Source: JAFDVL01 sp043783625 (GTDB lineage: Bacteria; Acidobacteriota; Blastocatellia; RBC074). From it: a DNA stretch of 64,000 nt. Below, one piece after another: positions 50,173-57,724 of the stretch (positions within the stretch are counted from its first letter, which is position 1; every line of letters starts with the position of its first letter). The notes below the pieces were generated by a model. It searched no databases, was not told the DNA's origin, and worked only from the letters and a program-made list of their open reading frames with translations. Where the stretch lies: assembly GCA_043783625.1 (NCBI GenBank), contig JAYVZE010000049.1, forward strand, positions 36,937-100,936, written 5' to 3'. Position numbers and translations under genes: made by a program.

Positions 50173-50478
50173 TCCCACAGCTTGTGGCAAAAATTTCTTA
50201 GCTTGTGTTTGGAAACTTACTGACTGTCGCCAACGGCGACCAACAATATAGTCCAGTGAGAATCGCTAGGTAGGCTAACGACATTGATAACAGACGCTGA
50301 AGGTGTCCAACACTGAAGCTAATATTTATCGCTCGCCTTCAGCGAGCATTCCTTGCTTCTGTTGCACCTGGCGATGCTCGCCAGGCTATATTGTTCGTCG
50401 TTTTCAACGACAAGAAGCGATACTTAAATTTTCTCAACCAGAATTGTGAATTGATGAAAAATTAAGGGAGGATGCACG
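50173..50478. repeat. Nested-hairpin intergenic element (element N)
   Basis: A gene-free stretch of 306 bp with several interlocked dyads. AACAATATAG (50242-50251) pairs with CTATATTGTT (50386-50395) and encloses CGCTGAAGG/CCTTCAGCG (50295-50303 with 50336-50344), GCTCGC/GCGAGC (50331-50347) and CCTGGCGA/TCGCCAGG (50367-50385). GTCGCC/GGCGAC lies just outside (50226-50240). It looks like a folded repeat or RNA element. A GGAGG ribosome binding site for the next gene lies at its end. Confidence 0.6.
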
Positions 50479-51573
50479 ATGCCGAAAAAGCAAAACGAAA
50501 TCACAAAACCAATCAAAGCCACGAAATCTGCTGTAGCCAAAAACTCAGCTAAAGAAATATTAGTGGGTTATGAAGATTTCCTGCGTGACCTAAAAACAAA
50601 GATTCATTCGACACAAATCAAAGCGGCAATCTCCGTCAACACGGAAATGATTTCTCTGTATTGGGAAATTGGTAAAGAAATTATCGAACGACAAGAAACA
50701 GCCGGATGGGGTGATGAAGTCGTTGATCGGTTGAGTCACGATTTGATGCATGAATTTCCCGCCATGAAAGGTTTTTCCCGCGCTAATCTGTTCCGCATGC
50801 GAGCCTTTTATCTGGCTTATCGAAGCCAATCTGAATTTGTCGCACAAGTTGTGCGACAAATCCCGTGGGGACATAATTTGATGTTAATGGAGAAGCTCAA
50901 AGACCCCATCGAACGTGAATGGTATGCGCGTAAAACGTTAGAAAATGGTTGGTCGCGGGCGGTGCTGGTGCATCAAATCGAACTCGAACTTTATGCCCGC
51001 CAAGTCGTAGCAAAAAAGTCGCACAACTTCGATAAAACCTTGCCGCCGCCGGCTTCTGATTTGGTAGCGGAAACGCTCAAGGACGAATACATTTTTGATT
51101 TTCTCGCGCTAAGTGATGATTACAAAGAACGTGATTTGGAGCGCGGCTTGGTCAATAAAATCAGAGATTTTTTGCTGGAACTGGGCAAAGGCTTTGCTTT
51201 TCTCGGCGCACAATATCGGCTTGAAGTCGGTGGACAGGATTTTTATCTTGACCTACTTTTTTATCATATCTATTTGCGGCGGCTGATTACGTTTGATTTG
51301 AAAATGCATGACTTCATGCCCGAAGATGCAGGCAAGATGAATTTTTATTTGGCGGTGCTGGATGATTTGGTGAAAGCGCCAGATGATCAACCTTCAATTG
51401 GAATTATTCTTTGCAAAGGCAAAAATAGTGTCGTAGCCGAATACTCTTTGCGTGATATAAGCACGCCGATTGGTGTCGCAAGTTATAAAATGAAAAGAGA
51501 GCTTCCGGCAGATTTGGTCAAGGCTTTGCCTGCGCCAGAAGAATTCGAAAAGCTTTTACGCGAAGAGGAATAA
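50479..51573 (+). CDS. YhcG-family (DUF1016) PD-(D/E)xK nuclease
   Basis: A 364-aa protein with the DUF1016 N-terminal helical domain (LYWEIGKEIIERQETAGWGDEVVDRLSHDL, FSRANLFRMRAFY, IPWGHNLMLMEKL) and the C-terminal PD-(D/E)xK nuclease domain (FAFLGAQYRLEVGGQDFYLDLLFYH with Glu, Asp and then LITFDLKMHDF). YhcG proteins often travel with restriction or other defence islands; here it stands alone. The N-terminal 25 residues are Lys-rich and unstructured. Ribosome binding site GGGAGG 9 nt before ATG 50479. It lies within the 2-kb segment bounded by the SDR remnant and the intact SDR. Confidence 0.9.
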   Translation: MPKKQNEITKPIKATKSAVAKNSAKEILVGYEDFLRDLKTKIHSTQIKAAISVNTEMISLYWEIGKEIIERQETAGWGDEVVDRLSHDLMHEFPAMKGFSRANLFRMRAFYLAYRSQSEFVAQVVRQIPWGHNLMLMEKLKDPIEREWYARKTLENGWSRAVLVHQIELELYARQVVAKKSHNFDKTLPPPASDLVAETLKDEYIFDFLALSDDYKERDLERGLVNKIRDFLLELGKGFAFLGAQYRLEVGGQDFYLDLLFYHIYLRRLITFDLKMHDFMPEDAGKMNFYLAVLDDLVKAPDDQPSIGIILCKGKNSVVAEYSLRDISTPIGVASYKMKRELPADLVKALPAPEEFEKLLREEE

Positions 51574-51587
51574 CAAGGATTTCTAAA

Positions 51588-52361
51588 ATGAATACAAATC
51601 AAAAAATCGCCATCGTGACCGGAGCCGCGCAAGGCATCGGTCTTGCTATCACCAACAAATTTTTAGCCGACGGTTACGCCGTAGCATTGCTTGATATTGA
51701 TGCAGAGAAGCTGGCGGATACGGCGGCGGAGCTACACGGTCAACCGATTCTTGCCGTTGCATGTGACGTGTCGGATCCGCTGCAAGTGCAATCCTCCATC
51801 GAAAAAATCGCGGCGCATTTCGGACGCATTGATTCGCTTGTCAACAACGCAGGCGTAGCGGTATTCAAGCCTGCGCTGGAAACTACTTTTGAAGAATGGA
51901 CGCGGGTAATGGCTACGAATTTGACGGGGCCGTTTCTTTGTACGCAGGCTTGTGTTCCGGTGATGCTGAAAAATGGCGGTGGTAGCATTGTGAATATTGC
52001 TTCGATTTCCGGCTTGCGTGCCAGCACGTTGCGCATCGCGTACGGCACGAGCAAAGCGGCGGTGATGCACCTCACGAAGCAACAAGCGATTGAATATGGC
52101 AATGCCGGAATTCGGTGTAATGCCATCGCTCCCGGCCCGGTCGAAACGGAAATGGCGAAACAGGTGCATTCCGCAGATATTCGCACGAGTTATGCTGATG
52201 CGATTCCGCTGGCGCGTTATGGAACCGTAGATGAAATTGCGAATGCTGTGACGTTTTTGTGTAGTGATGCCGCCAGCTTTATCAATGGACAAATTCTGGC
52301 GGTGGATGGAGGCTTTGATGCGTCCGGCGTTGGGCTGCCGAGTTTGCGTGGTAACGATTAA
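51588..52361 (+). CDS. SDR family oxidoreductase
   Basis: A 257-aa classical short-chain dehydrogenase. It shows IVTGAAQGIGLAI (TGxxxGIG), VNNAGVAVF, SIVNIASISGLRAS, YGTSKAAVMHL (YxxxK) and the C-terminus FINGQILAVDGGFDASG, typical of glucose dehydrogenase/FabG-like enzymes. Substrate unknown. A decayed copy of its first 85 bp lies 2.1 kb upstream. It ends at a perfect 29-bp palindrome. Confidence 0.92.
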   Translation: MNTNQKIAIVTGAAQGIGLAITNKFLADGYAVALLDIDAEKLADTAAELHGQPILAVACDVSDPLQVQSSIEKIAAHFGRIDSLVNNAGVAVFKPALETTFEEWTRVMATNLTGPFLCTQACVPVMLKNGGGSIVNIASISGLRASTLRIAYGTSKAAVMHLTKQQAIEYGNAGIRCNAIAPGPVETEMAKQVHSADIRTSYADAIPLARYGTVDEIANAVTFLCSDAASFINGQILAVDGGFDASGVGLPSLRGND

Positions 52362-52365
52362 AGCT

Positions 52366-52445
52366 GTTCAGAGTTACGCGTTTACGCGTGAACGTTTTTA
52401 ACTGTGTGGCAAAAGGCGTTCACGCGTAAACGCGTAACTCTGAAC
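52366..52445. repeat. Perfect 29-bp palindrome (element K)
   Basis: The arms 52366-52394 and 52417-52445 are perfectly complementary over 29 bp with a 22-bp spacer. The arms are made of 7- to 8-bp words such as GTTACGC and GTTTACGC. It follows the SDR stop by 4 bp and could also stop transcription, although no T run follows. Confidence 0.9.
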
Positions 52446-52516
52446 GGTTGGATACCAATTTTGTGGCGCCTGCATTAGAATCCCATTTACGAAAAAATCC
52501 TTTGAGGAATTATCAA

Positions 52517-52702
52517 ATGAGCATCAAACCCGAATTGCTGAATCTTATTGTTTGCCCCGCCTGTCGCGCTAAGGTTGAATTGAAAGCCGACGAGAGCGGA
52601 TTGAAATGCACTGCCTGTCATCGCGTCTACCCGATTCGTGATGGCATTCCAGCCCTGATGGTAGATGAAGCTACGATTGAAAATACTCCTGCCGCCGCGT
52701 GA
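52517..52702 (+). CDS. Trm112-family zinc-ribbon protein
   Basis: A 61-aa protein with two CxxC pairs (LIVCPACRAKVEL and LKCTACHRVYPI) and the motif YPIRDGIPALM, the standard Trm112/YcaR form. In eukaryotes Trm112 activates methyltransferases; bacterial ones often lie next to lipid A or glycosyl genes. ATG 52517 with GAGGAA 8 nt upstream. Its stop overlaps the GTG start of the glycosyltransferase (GTGA), indicating coupling. Confidence 0.9.
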   Translation: MSIKPELLNLIVCPACRAKVELKADESGLKCTACHRVYPIRDGIPALMVDEATIENTPAAA

Positions 52703-53769
52703 CCGTTCCTTTATTCCATCAATTGCCGAAAGGCTCCCGCGTCTTGTTTATTCGCTTGCGGAATTTAGGCGAAGCCGTGCTGGATACGGCGAACCTTCGT
52801 GCGCTGAAACACTCGCGTCCTGATTTAGAAATCACGATATTAGTCGAAGCGATTTATACCGATCTTTATGAAGGCGATCCTGAACTTGAAGCGATGCCGC
52901 TGACTCGTCGTGCGACGGACAAGCGCAGTTCGTTGCGGGCGCGGCTAAACATCATTCAGGAAATTCGCCGCAGGAAATTTGCAGCCGTCATTAATTTGCA
53001 TGGAGGCCCGACGAGTGCGCAGCTGACGTTTGCGAGTGGTGCAAAATATCGGGTTGGCGCAGCTCATTTTCGCAACGGTTATGCCTATAATTTTCGGATT
53101 CCAGCGGCGGAAGAAATTCTGGTTAGAACAAATCTGCATACGGTCGAATCGCAGTTTGGATGGTTCAAATATTTGGGGTTGCCGAATGAAAAACCGGCAG
53201 CTTCGCAGCTTTTTGTGGCACCGAAATTTCAAACGGCGGCGCGGGAAAAATTGCAGGCGGCAGGAGTTGATTTTTCGCAAGCCTATGCAGTCCTGGCTCC
53301 GACGAATGAATTTTATACGAAGCGTTGGATGGCGGAACGCTATGCGACGATAGCGGAAAAATTGATTGCGCAGGGTTATCAAATTGTTCTGACAGGCGCA
53401 CCGACGGCGGAGCAAATCGCACAGGTAGAGAGCGTTCAGGCAGCGACTTCGCAGCGGCTTGCGGCTTTGACGAATCTAAGCATTGGCGAATTATTAGCAG
53501 TCATCGAAGGTGCGAAATTATTTGTTGGAAATGATAGCGGCCCCGCGCACATGGCGGCGGCAGTGAAAACTCCGCTCGTGGTTTTATTCGGGCCGGCCAG
53601 CTCTGAGCGTTGGCGTCCATGGTCGGATGGAAAGACGGAACTCGTGCAAAACCATTTCGCCTGCAATCCCTGCGCAATGTACACTTGTGAGGCATTTGAT
53701 GAGCCGGAATGTATTCGTTCCATCACGGTCGAACAGGTGCTGACGGCGATAGAAAAAGTATTACTTTGA
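52699..53769 (+). CDS. Glycosyltransferase family 9 (heptosyltransferase-like)
   Basis: A 356-aa GT9 enzyme. The N-terminal domain has VLFIRLRNLGEAVLDTANLRAL, and the C-terminal nucleotide-sugar domain has YAVLAPTNEFYTKRWMAERY, VLTGAPTAEQ and FVGNDSGPAHMAAAV, the typical WaaC/WaaF/WaaQ signature. It probably transfers heptose to the LPS core. GTG start at 52699 coupled to the Trm112 gene. It is followed, after a palindromic repeat, by the heptose-7-phosphate kinase gene, which supports an LPS-core role. Confidence 0.92.
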   Translation: MTVPLFHQLPKGSRVLFIRLRNLGEAVLDTANLRALKHSRPDLEITILVEAIYTDLYEGDPELEAMPLTRRATDKRSSLRARLNIIQEIRRRKFAAVINLHGGPTSAQLTFASGAKYRVGAAHFRNGYAYNFRIPAAEEILVRTNLHTVESQFGWFKYLGLPNEKPAASQLFVAPKFQTAAREKLQAAGVDFSQAYAVLAPTNEFYTKRWMAERYATIAEKLIAQGYQIVLTGAPTAEQIAQVESVQAATSQRLAALTNLSIGELLAVIEGAKLFVGNDSGPAHMAAAVKTPLVVLFGPASSERWRPWSDGKTELVQNHFACNPCAMYTCEAFDEPECIRSITVEQVLTAIEKVLL

Positions 53770-53778
53770 AGTAAGAAA

Positions 53779-53902
53779 TTATCCACGAAGGACACGAAGG
53801 AACACGAAGATAAGACAGTCCTATAGTTACCAATCTGCTGACCCTTTTCCCTTTTGACTCTTCCGCAGTGTTTTATCTTCGTGTTCCTTCGTGGACAGTT
53901 AA
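53779..53902. repeat. Period-9 palindromic element E
   Basis: The left arm (53779-53813) starts TTATCCACGAAGG and repeats the word CACGAAGGA. The right arm (53873-53902) starts TTATCTTCGTGTTCCTTCG and is nearly perfect over its first 21 nt. Spacer about 60 bp. It shares its words and outer end with element D. It lies between the heptosyltransferase and kinase genes. Confidence 0.85.
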
Positions 53903-53919
53903 TTCAGAAATCACCAATC

Positions 53920-54912
53920 ATGACTGCTGAAAACATCCAAAAAATAATCAATAATTTTGCGAATCAGAGTTTAATCGTTCTGGGTGATTTGATGCTGGAC
54001 GAATTTATCTGGGGCGAAGTGCGGCGAATTTCGCCGGAGGCTCCGGTTCCCGTCGTCGAAGTCAAACGCGAAACCTGGCACGCCGGCGGAGCCGGAAATG
54101 TCGTTTCAAATTTGCTCGAACTTGGCGCAAAAGCGATTCCGATTGGAGTGGTCGGCAATGATGCCGGAGCTGAAAAATTGCGGCAACGATTTAGTGAGGC
54201 CGGAGCTGAAACAAAATATTTAATTTCTGACGCTGCTCGTCCAACCACTGTCAAAACGCGGATTGTCGCGCATCATCAGCAAATGATTCGGGCTGACAGG
54301 GAAAGCAAAGCTGCGATCTCCGAAGCCATTGAAGATCAAATCATTGCCGCTTTTTCGGAAGCTTTATCAAGCTGTGATGCCGTAATTATTTCTGATTACG
54401 ACAAGGGAGTTTTGACTCCGCGCGTGTTGCAAAACGTTTTGCAGGCGGCGCATGGGAAAATTGTCTGCCTTGATCCGAAGATCAAAAATTTCAGTTCCTA
54501 TAATCCGGTAACAGTGGTGACTCCAAATCAAAGCGAAGCTGAGCGAGCAACGGGAATTGAAATTTCGGACGAAGTTTCTTTATTGAAAGCTGCGCATCGA
54601 ATTCACGAAATGTTGAGTTGTCCGAACATTCTAATTACGCGCGGAGAGCAAGGCATGACGTTGCTGAATTTTTTGACTGGCGACGCGCAAATTACCCATA
54701 TCCCGACAATGGCACGCGAAGTTTATGATGTGACAGGCGCAGGCGATACAGTCATTGCGACGCTGGCGTTAGCCCTGGCTGCGGGGGCTGAAATTGCCGA
54801 TGCTGCGCACATTGCCAATCACGCGGCAGGCATTGTCGTCGGAAAAGTAGGGACTGCGACTGTTTCCAGAGAAAGCCTGTCAGCAAAAATGATTTCTGGA
54901 ATGGAGTCTTGA
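53920..54912 (+). CDS. D-glycero-beta-D-manno-heptose-7-phosphate kinase (RfaE domain I type)
   Basis: A 330-aa pfkB-family kinase that makes heptose-1,7-bisphosphate for LPS core. It starts NQSLIVLGDLMLDEFIWGEV, with RISPEAPVPVVEV, the GGAGNVVSNL segment and the pfkB signature DVTGAGDTVIATLALALA. The family's RfaE/HldE form carries a C-terminal adenylyltransferase domain; here only the kinase domain is present, so the ADP-transfer step must be encoded elsewhere. ATG 53920 is preferred; the upstream open frame lies in a palindromic repeat. It follows the GT9 gene on the same strand. Confidence 0.92.
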   Translation: MTAENIQKIINNFANQSLIVLGDLMLDEFIWGEVRRISPEAPVPVVEVKRETWHAGGAGNVVSNLLELGAKAIPIGVVGNDAGAEKLRQRFSEAGAETKYLISDAARPTTVKTRIVAHHQQMIRADRESKAAISEAIEDQIIAAFSEALSSCDAVIISDYDKGVLTPRVLQNVLQAAHGKIVCLDPKIKNFSSYNPVTVVTPNQSEAERATGIEISDEVSLLKAAHRIHEMLSCPNILITRGEQGMTLLNFLTGDAQITHIPTMAREVYDVTGAGDTVIATLALALAAGAEIADAAHIANHAAGIVVGKVGTATVSRESLSAKMISGMES

Positions 54913-54995
54913 TTGGCAGTGTAACCTCCCTTGCACTATTTACACATTTGCCATCCTTTGTGGTAAACTTTACACGATTTTGTCGGAGAGCTTCC

Positions 54996-55152
54996 GCTAA
55001 CGCTGTTTGCATAACCCAGAATTGCATTAGGAATCAGCGAGCCTCACTTAATGGCGTGTGCTGTTAAGCGCGACTCCACGCAATGACCCTCCACACGGTT
55101 TGATTATTACAACCGTGATTCGTGCTTGATCCGCACAGAGGGAGACGTTAGC
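54996..55152 (+). ncRNA. Candidate structured leader RNA upstream of the 3D-domain gene
   Basis: A 284-bp region before 55197 contains a nested fold. GCTAACG (54996-55002) closes with CGTTAGC (55146-55152). Inside, CCCTC (55087-55091) and GAGGG (55138-55142) enclose CACGGTT/AACCGTG (55094-55117) and GTGC/GCAC (55122-55136); GCGTG (55054-55058) may pair with CACGC (55077-55081). TTTACA/TAAACT-like boxes lie near 54939-54969. I could not match it to ydaO, cobalamin or other aptamers I know. Conservation is untested. Confidence 0.35.
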
Positions 55153-55196
55153 ACCGAAGTAACTATCATAAACTAACAAGGAGTATTACCGATCTT

Positions 55197-55874
55197 ATGC
55201 ATAGTCTAAACTTTGTCCCCCGCACTCTCACCAGTGTCTTGTTTCTAATTATTTTTAGTCTTGGAATATTTGCTCAAACTACGTCTTTGAGTGAAGCATG
55301 GAAAACTCGACCTACCGCACCAGCTACAGAAGTTTCAGGTAAATCATCAAATACCACTAATAAACCCGCAGAAATCATCAATACCCAGAATTCTCAAAAT
55401 AAAGATTTACCACCGACAGTTGCCGCCGCGTGGATTCCTCCCACGCCTATTGAGCCGATTGTGAAAACGGCCGTTCCGGTTTTGAACCTTGAAAAAGAAG
55501 TGGCGAAAGTCAAAGCTGATATTTTGGTTGTTTCCAGACCAGTGCCAAGTACGGAATTAGTTGGTGTCGAACCACCTCGCAGTTATGAGGCGACAGCTTA
55601 TAGCCTGCGTGGTATTACTCGTTCCGGCACGTATGTCCGACGCGGAATTATCGCCGCTGATCCACGTGTCCTTCCGTTGGGCAGTGTTGTTCATTTAAAG
55701 GCTGGTAATTATTCCGGTGTCTATACGGTTAAAGATACGGGGAGCGCAATCAAAGGAAAAAGAATTGATTTGTGGGTTGGCTCTTCGCGTGAAGCTTTTA
55801 GTTTCGGTCGCCAAAGTGTCAAGCTCACCGTACTAAAGTATGGTGGAAAATCATCTGCCAAAAAACGTAAATAA
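55197..55874 (+). CDS. Secreted 3D-domain protein (cell-wall related)
   Basis: A 225-aa protein with a signal peptide (LTSVLFLIIFSLGIFAQ), a 100-residue Ser/Thr/Pro-rich linker and a C-terminal 3D domain. That domain has YEATAYSLRG, RRGIIAADPRVLPLGSVVHL, GVYTVKDTGSAIKGKRIDLW and a final strand KLTVLKYGG, with the three conserved Asp (AADPRV, VKDTG, RIDLW). 3D domains occur in MltA- and RpfB-like murein hydrolases and related proteins. AAGGAG lies about 12 nt before ATG 55197. Long structured leader upstream; strong terminator downstream. Confidence 0.88.
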   Translation: MHSLNFVPRTLTSVLFLIIFSLGIFAQTTSLSEAWKTRPTAPATEVSGKSSNTTNKPAEIINTQNSQNKDLPPTVAAAWIPPTPIEPIVKTAVPVLNLEKEVAKVKADILVVSRPVPSTELVGVEPPRSYEATAYSLRGITRSGTYVRRGIIAADPRVLPLGSVVHLKAGNYSGVYTVKDTGSAIKGKRIDLWVGSSREAFSFGRQSVKLTVLKYGGKSSAKKRK

Positions 55875-55894
55875 ATAGCATTCTTTCTTAACTA

Positions 55895-55934
55895 AAAATC
55901 GCCGCTTAATTTTTGCAAGTTAAGCGGCGATTTT
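55895..55934. terminator. Bidirectional terminator
   Basis: AAAATCGCCGCTTA (55895-55908) and TAAGCGGCGATTTT (55921-55934) form a perfect 14-bp stem flanked by A and T runs. It serves the 3D gene on plus and the nitrilase-fold gene on minus. Confidence 0.95.
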
Positions 55935-55955
55935 TTATTGAAATTTTACTGAAAC

Positions 55956-57080
55956 TTATTTTACCGAAACTAATTTACCGGGCATTTGATTCGCGGACTC
56001 TGACTGATCTAAAGAATTATCTCTTATGGGCTCTTCGACCGTTGGTAACGAGGCTGTCAAAAGCCTGGAATCGTCTAACGGGTTTGGCGCTAAGGCATTT
56101 AATCCGTAGGCTTCTACACCCTTTAGTTTGAGCTCGAATAAGTCAGGTCGGTTGTAATGTCCCGTGACATCCATCATCAAACTTTCTTCACGGATACGAT
56201 TCAGATTGATCCGCGCCATCACAATGGCTTCGTAATCGAAGGCTGGCCCCGCAATATATTTTCCGTCCGGGCCAATGACTGCGCTGCCTCCGTCAAGAAT
56301 CAGTTTTTCAGGATCGTTGGCAATTTCTAAAATTGGTTCTAATTCTAACGGCAAATCACGGGCGCGCATGATGGAGCCTGCTGAAACGACGAAGCATCTG
56401 CCTTCAAAAGCATATTGCCGACAAGCAATTTGTTCCATTTCGCCAATGGCAGGCCAGGTGGCGACGTGAATATCCTCACCTGCCTGATGCAGCGCCTGAC
56501 GAGCTAATGGCGTCCAATGTTCCCATGAAACAAGTCCACCGATTTTGCCAGCCGAAGTCTTCACCGAACGCAATCCGCGTCCGTCGCCTTGCCCGATCAA
56601 CAGCCGTTCGCTGTAGGTAGGCAATAATTTTCGATGATGATTGATGAGTTCGCCGGTCGGCCCAAAGGTTAGCAGGGAGCTGTAAAGTGTCCCGCGCCCG
56701 GCTCCGTCTTCGACGCGTTCGATGATGCCAATCACCAATGTCAGGCGATGTTCAGCGGCAACGGCGGCCAACGTCTCAGTGGTGACACTGGGGACGATGA
56801 CGCTGTTTTCAATCAACCTGGCATAAAGTTTTTTGACGGGTGGATGATTCCAGATGGCAACATCGCGGCAAAATTCCAACCACGCCGGGTATCCGGGAAG
56901 CCAGGCTTCAGGAAACACCACCAGTTGAGCTTTTTTAAGTGCTGCTTCTGTGACCAAATTGAGTGCTTTAGCCAGACTTGCTTCAAGGCTGATAAAAACA
57001 GGTGTTGCCTGAACAGCAGCGACCGTAACCATGCGAGGCATCAGAATTGGTGGTGAAGCGGCTCCATTCATATTAGACAT
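55956..57080 (-). CDS. Nitrilase-fold (carbon-nitrogen hydrolase) protein with Ser replacing the catalytic Cys
   Basis: A 374-aa protein of the nitrilase branch of the C-N hydrolase superfamily. The catalytic Glu lies in LVVFPEAWLPGYP and the Lys in NHHRKLLPTYSER, as in aliphatic/aromatic nitrilases. The nucleophile motif, normally C-W-E, reads GGLVSWEHWTPLAR: the Cys codon is a TCA Ser codon on the minus strand near 56527. If real, nitrile hydrolysis is unlikely. ATG 57080 is preferred; GGAGG lies 8 nt upstream of it inside the longer open frame. The C-terminal region (EESLMMDVTGHYNRPDLF) is family-like. Confidence 0.85.
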   Translation of the reverse strand: MSNMNGAASPPILMPRMVTVAAVQATPVFISLEASLAKALNLVTEAALKKAQLVVFPEAWLPGYPAWLEFCRDVAIWNHPPVKKLYARLIENSVIVPSVTTETLAAVAAEHRLTLVIGIIERVEDGAGRGTLYSSLLTFGPTGELINHHRKLLPTYSERLLIGQGDGRGLRSVKTSAGKIGGLVSWEHWTPLARQALHQAGEDIHVATWPAIGEMEQIACRQYAFEGRCFVVSAGSIMRARDLPLELEPILEIANDPEKLILDGGSAVIGPDGKYIAGPAFDYEAIVMARINLNRIREESLMMDVTGHYNRPDLFELKLKGVEAYGLNALAPNPLDDSRLLTASLPTVEEPIRDNSLDQSESANQMPGKLVSVK

Positions 57081-57389
57081 CAGCGCATCCTCCATTATGG
57101 TTCTTCATGGCAATACCGTAAAACAAAATATCAATCAAAAAAGGGAGAATTGTGGAAGAACCAGCTTATCTGATCTATTGTGTATCATTGCCACAATTTT
57201 TTCGCAACAATTTCTTTTTAACCAACTTAGTTGAAGGCTTAGGTAACGCAAATAAGCGATGGGGCGAGACAGACCAATATCGTACCCATCATTGAGTCGA
57301 AACGCAAGCTTGACATCTGATTCTTCGATGCCTATACTCTCTGTTTGCATTGAAATCGTAAGCTATTGTCATTCAGGAGAAAGTTAGAA

Positions 57390-57659
57390 ATGCCGAATCA
57401 TGTATCAGCAGAAAAGCGCGACCGCCAAAATACCAAGAGTAACGCCGCCAATACGGCGAGTCGTACGAAGCTTCGTGGTGCGATTAAGAAAATACGAACT
57501 GCCATCGCAGCTAAAAACGTAGAAGTCGCGACGACTTTGTTGCCATTAACTGTCTCTGCGATTGATAAGGCGATTCAAAAAGGTGTGCTTCACCGCAATA
57601 CGGCTGCGCGTCATAAATCAAGATTGACGAATCACGTCGCTGCGCTCAGCGCCAAATAA
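57390..57659 (+). CDS. rpsT: 30S ribosomal protein S20
   Basis: S20 binds 16S rRNA early in small-subunit assembly. The 89-aa product has MPNHVSAEKRDRQ, KSNAANTASRTKLRGAIKK and the C-terminal KGVLHRNTAARHKSRL. The ribosome binding site AGGAGA is 10 nt before ATG 57390. It is monocistronic and followed by a terminator. The upstream 295 bp to the divergent nitrilase-fold gene hold no recognised gene. Confidence 0.96.
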   Translation: MPNHVSAEKRDRQNTKSNAANTASRTKLRGAIKKIRTAIAAKNVEVATTLLPLTVSAIDKAIQKGVLHRNTAARHKSRLTNHVAALSAK

Positions 57660-57682
57660 AAAGTTATATCCGTAGCGGTCTC

Positions 57683-57720
57683 AAAAAGCTGGATACCATC
57701 CCATGGCATCCAGCTTTTTG
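57683..57720. terminator. Terminator after rpsT, bidirectional
   Basis: AAAAAGCTGGATACC (57683-57697) pairs with GGCATCCAGCTTTTT (57705-57719) with one mismatch. It also lies just beyond the stop of the convergent SirB1-like gene. Confidence 0.9.
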
Positions 57721-57724
57721 CTTT

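Noticed and set aside
54913..55196. ydaO (c-di-AMP) or cobalamin riboswitch
   Set aside because: The position before a 3D-domain gene fits ydaO, but the conserved GGGTGAATC-like and CAGCTAACCTC-like blocks, and the cobalamin box, were not found; kept only as an unassigned structured leader.
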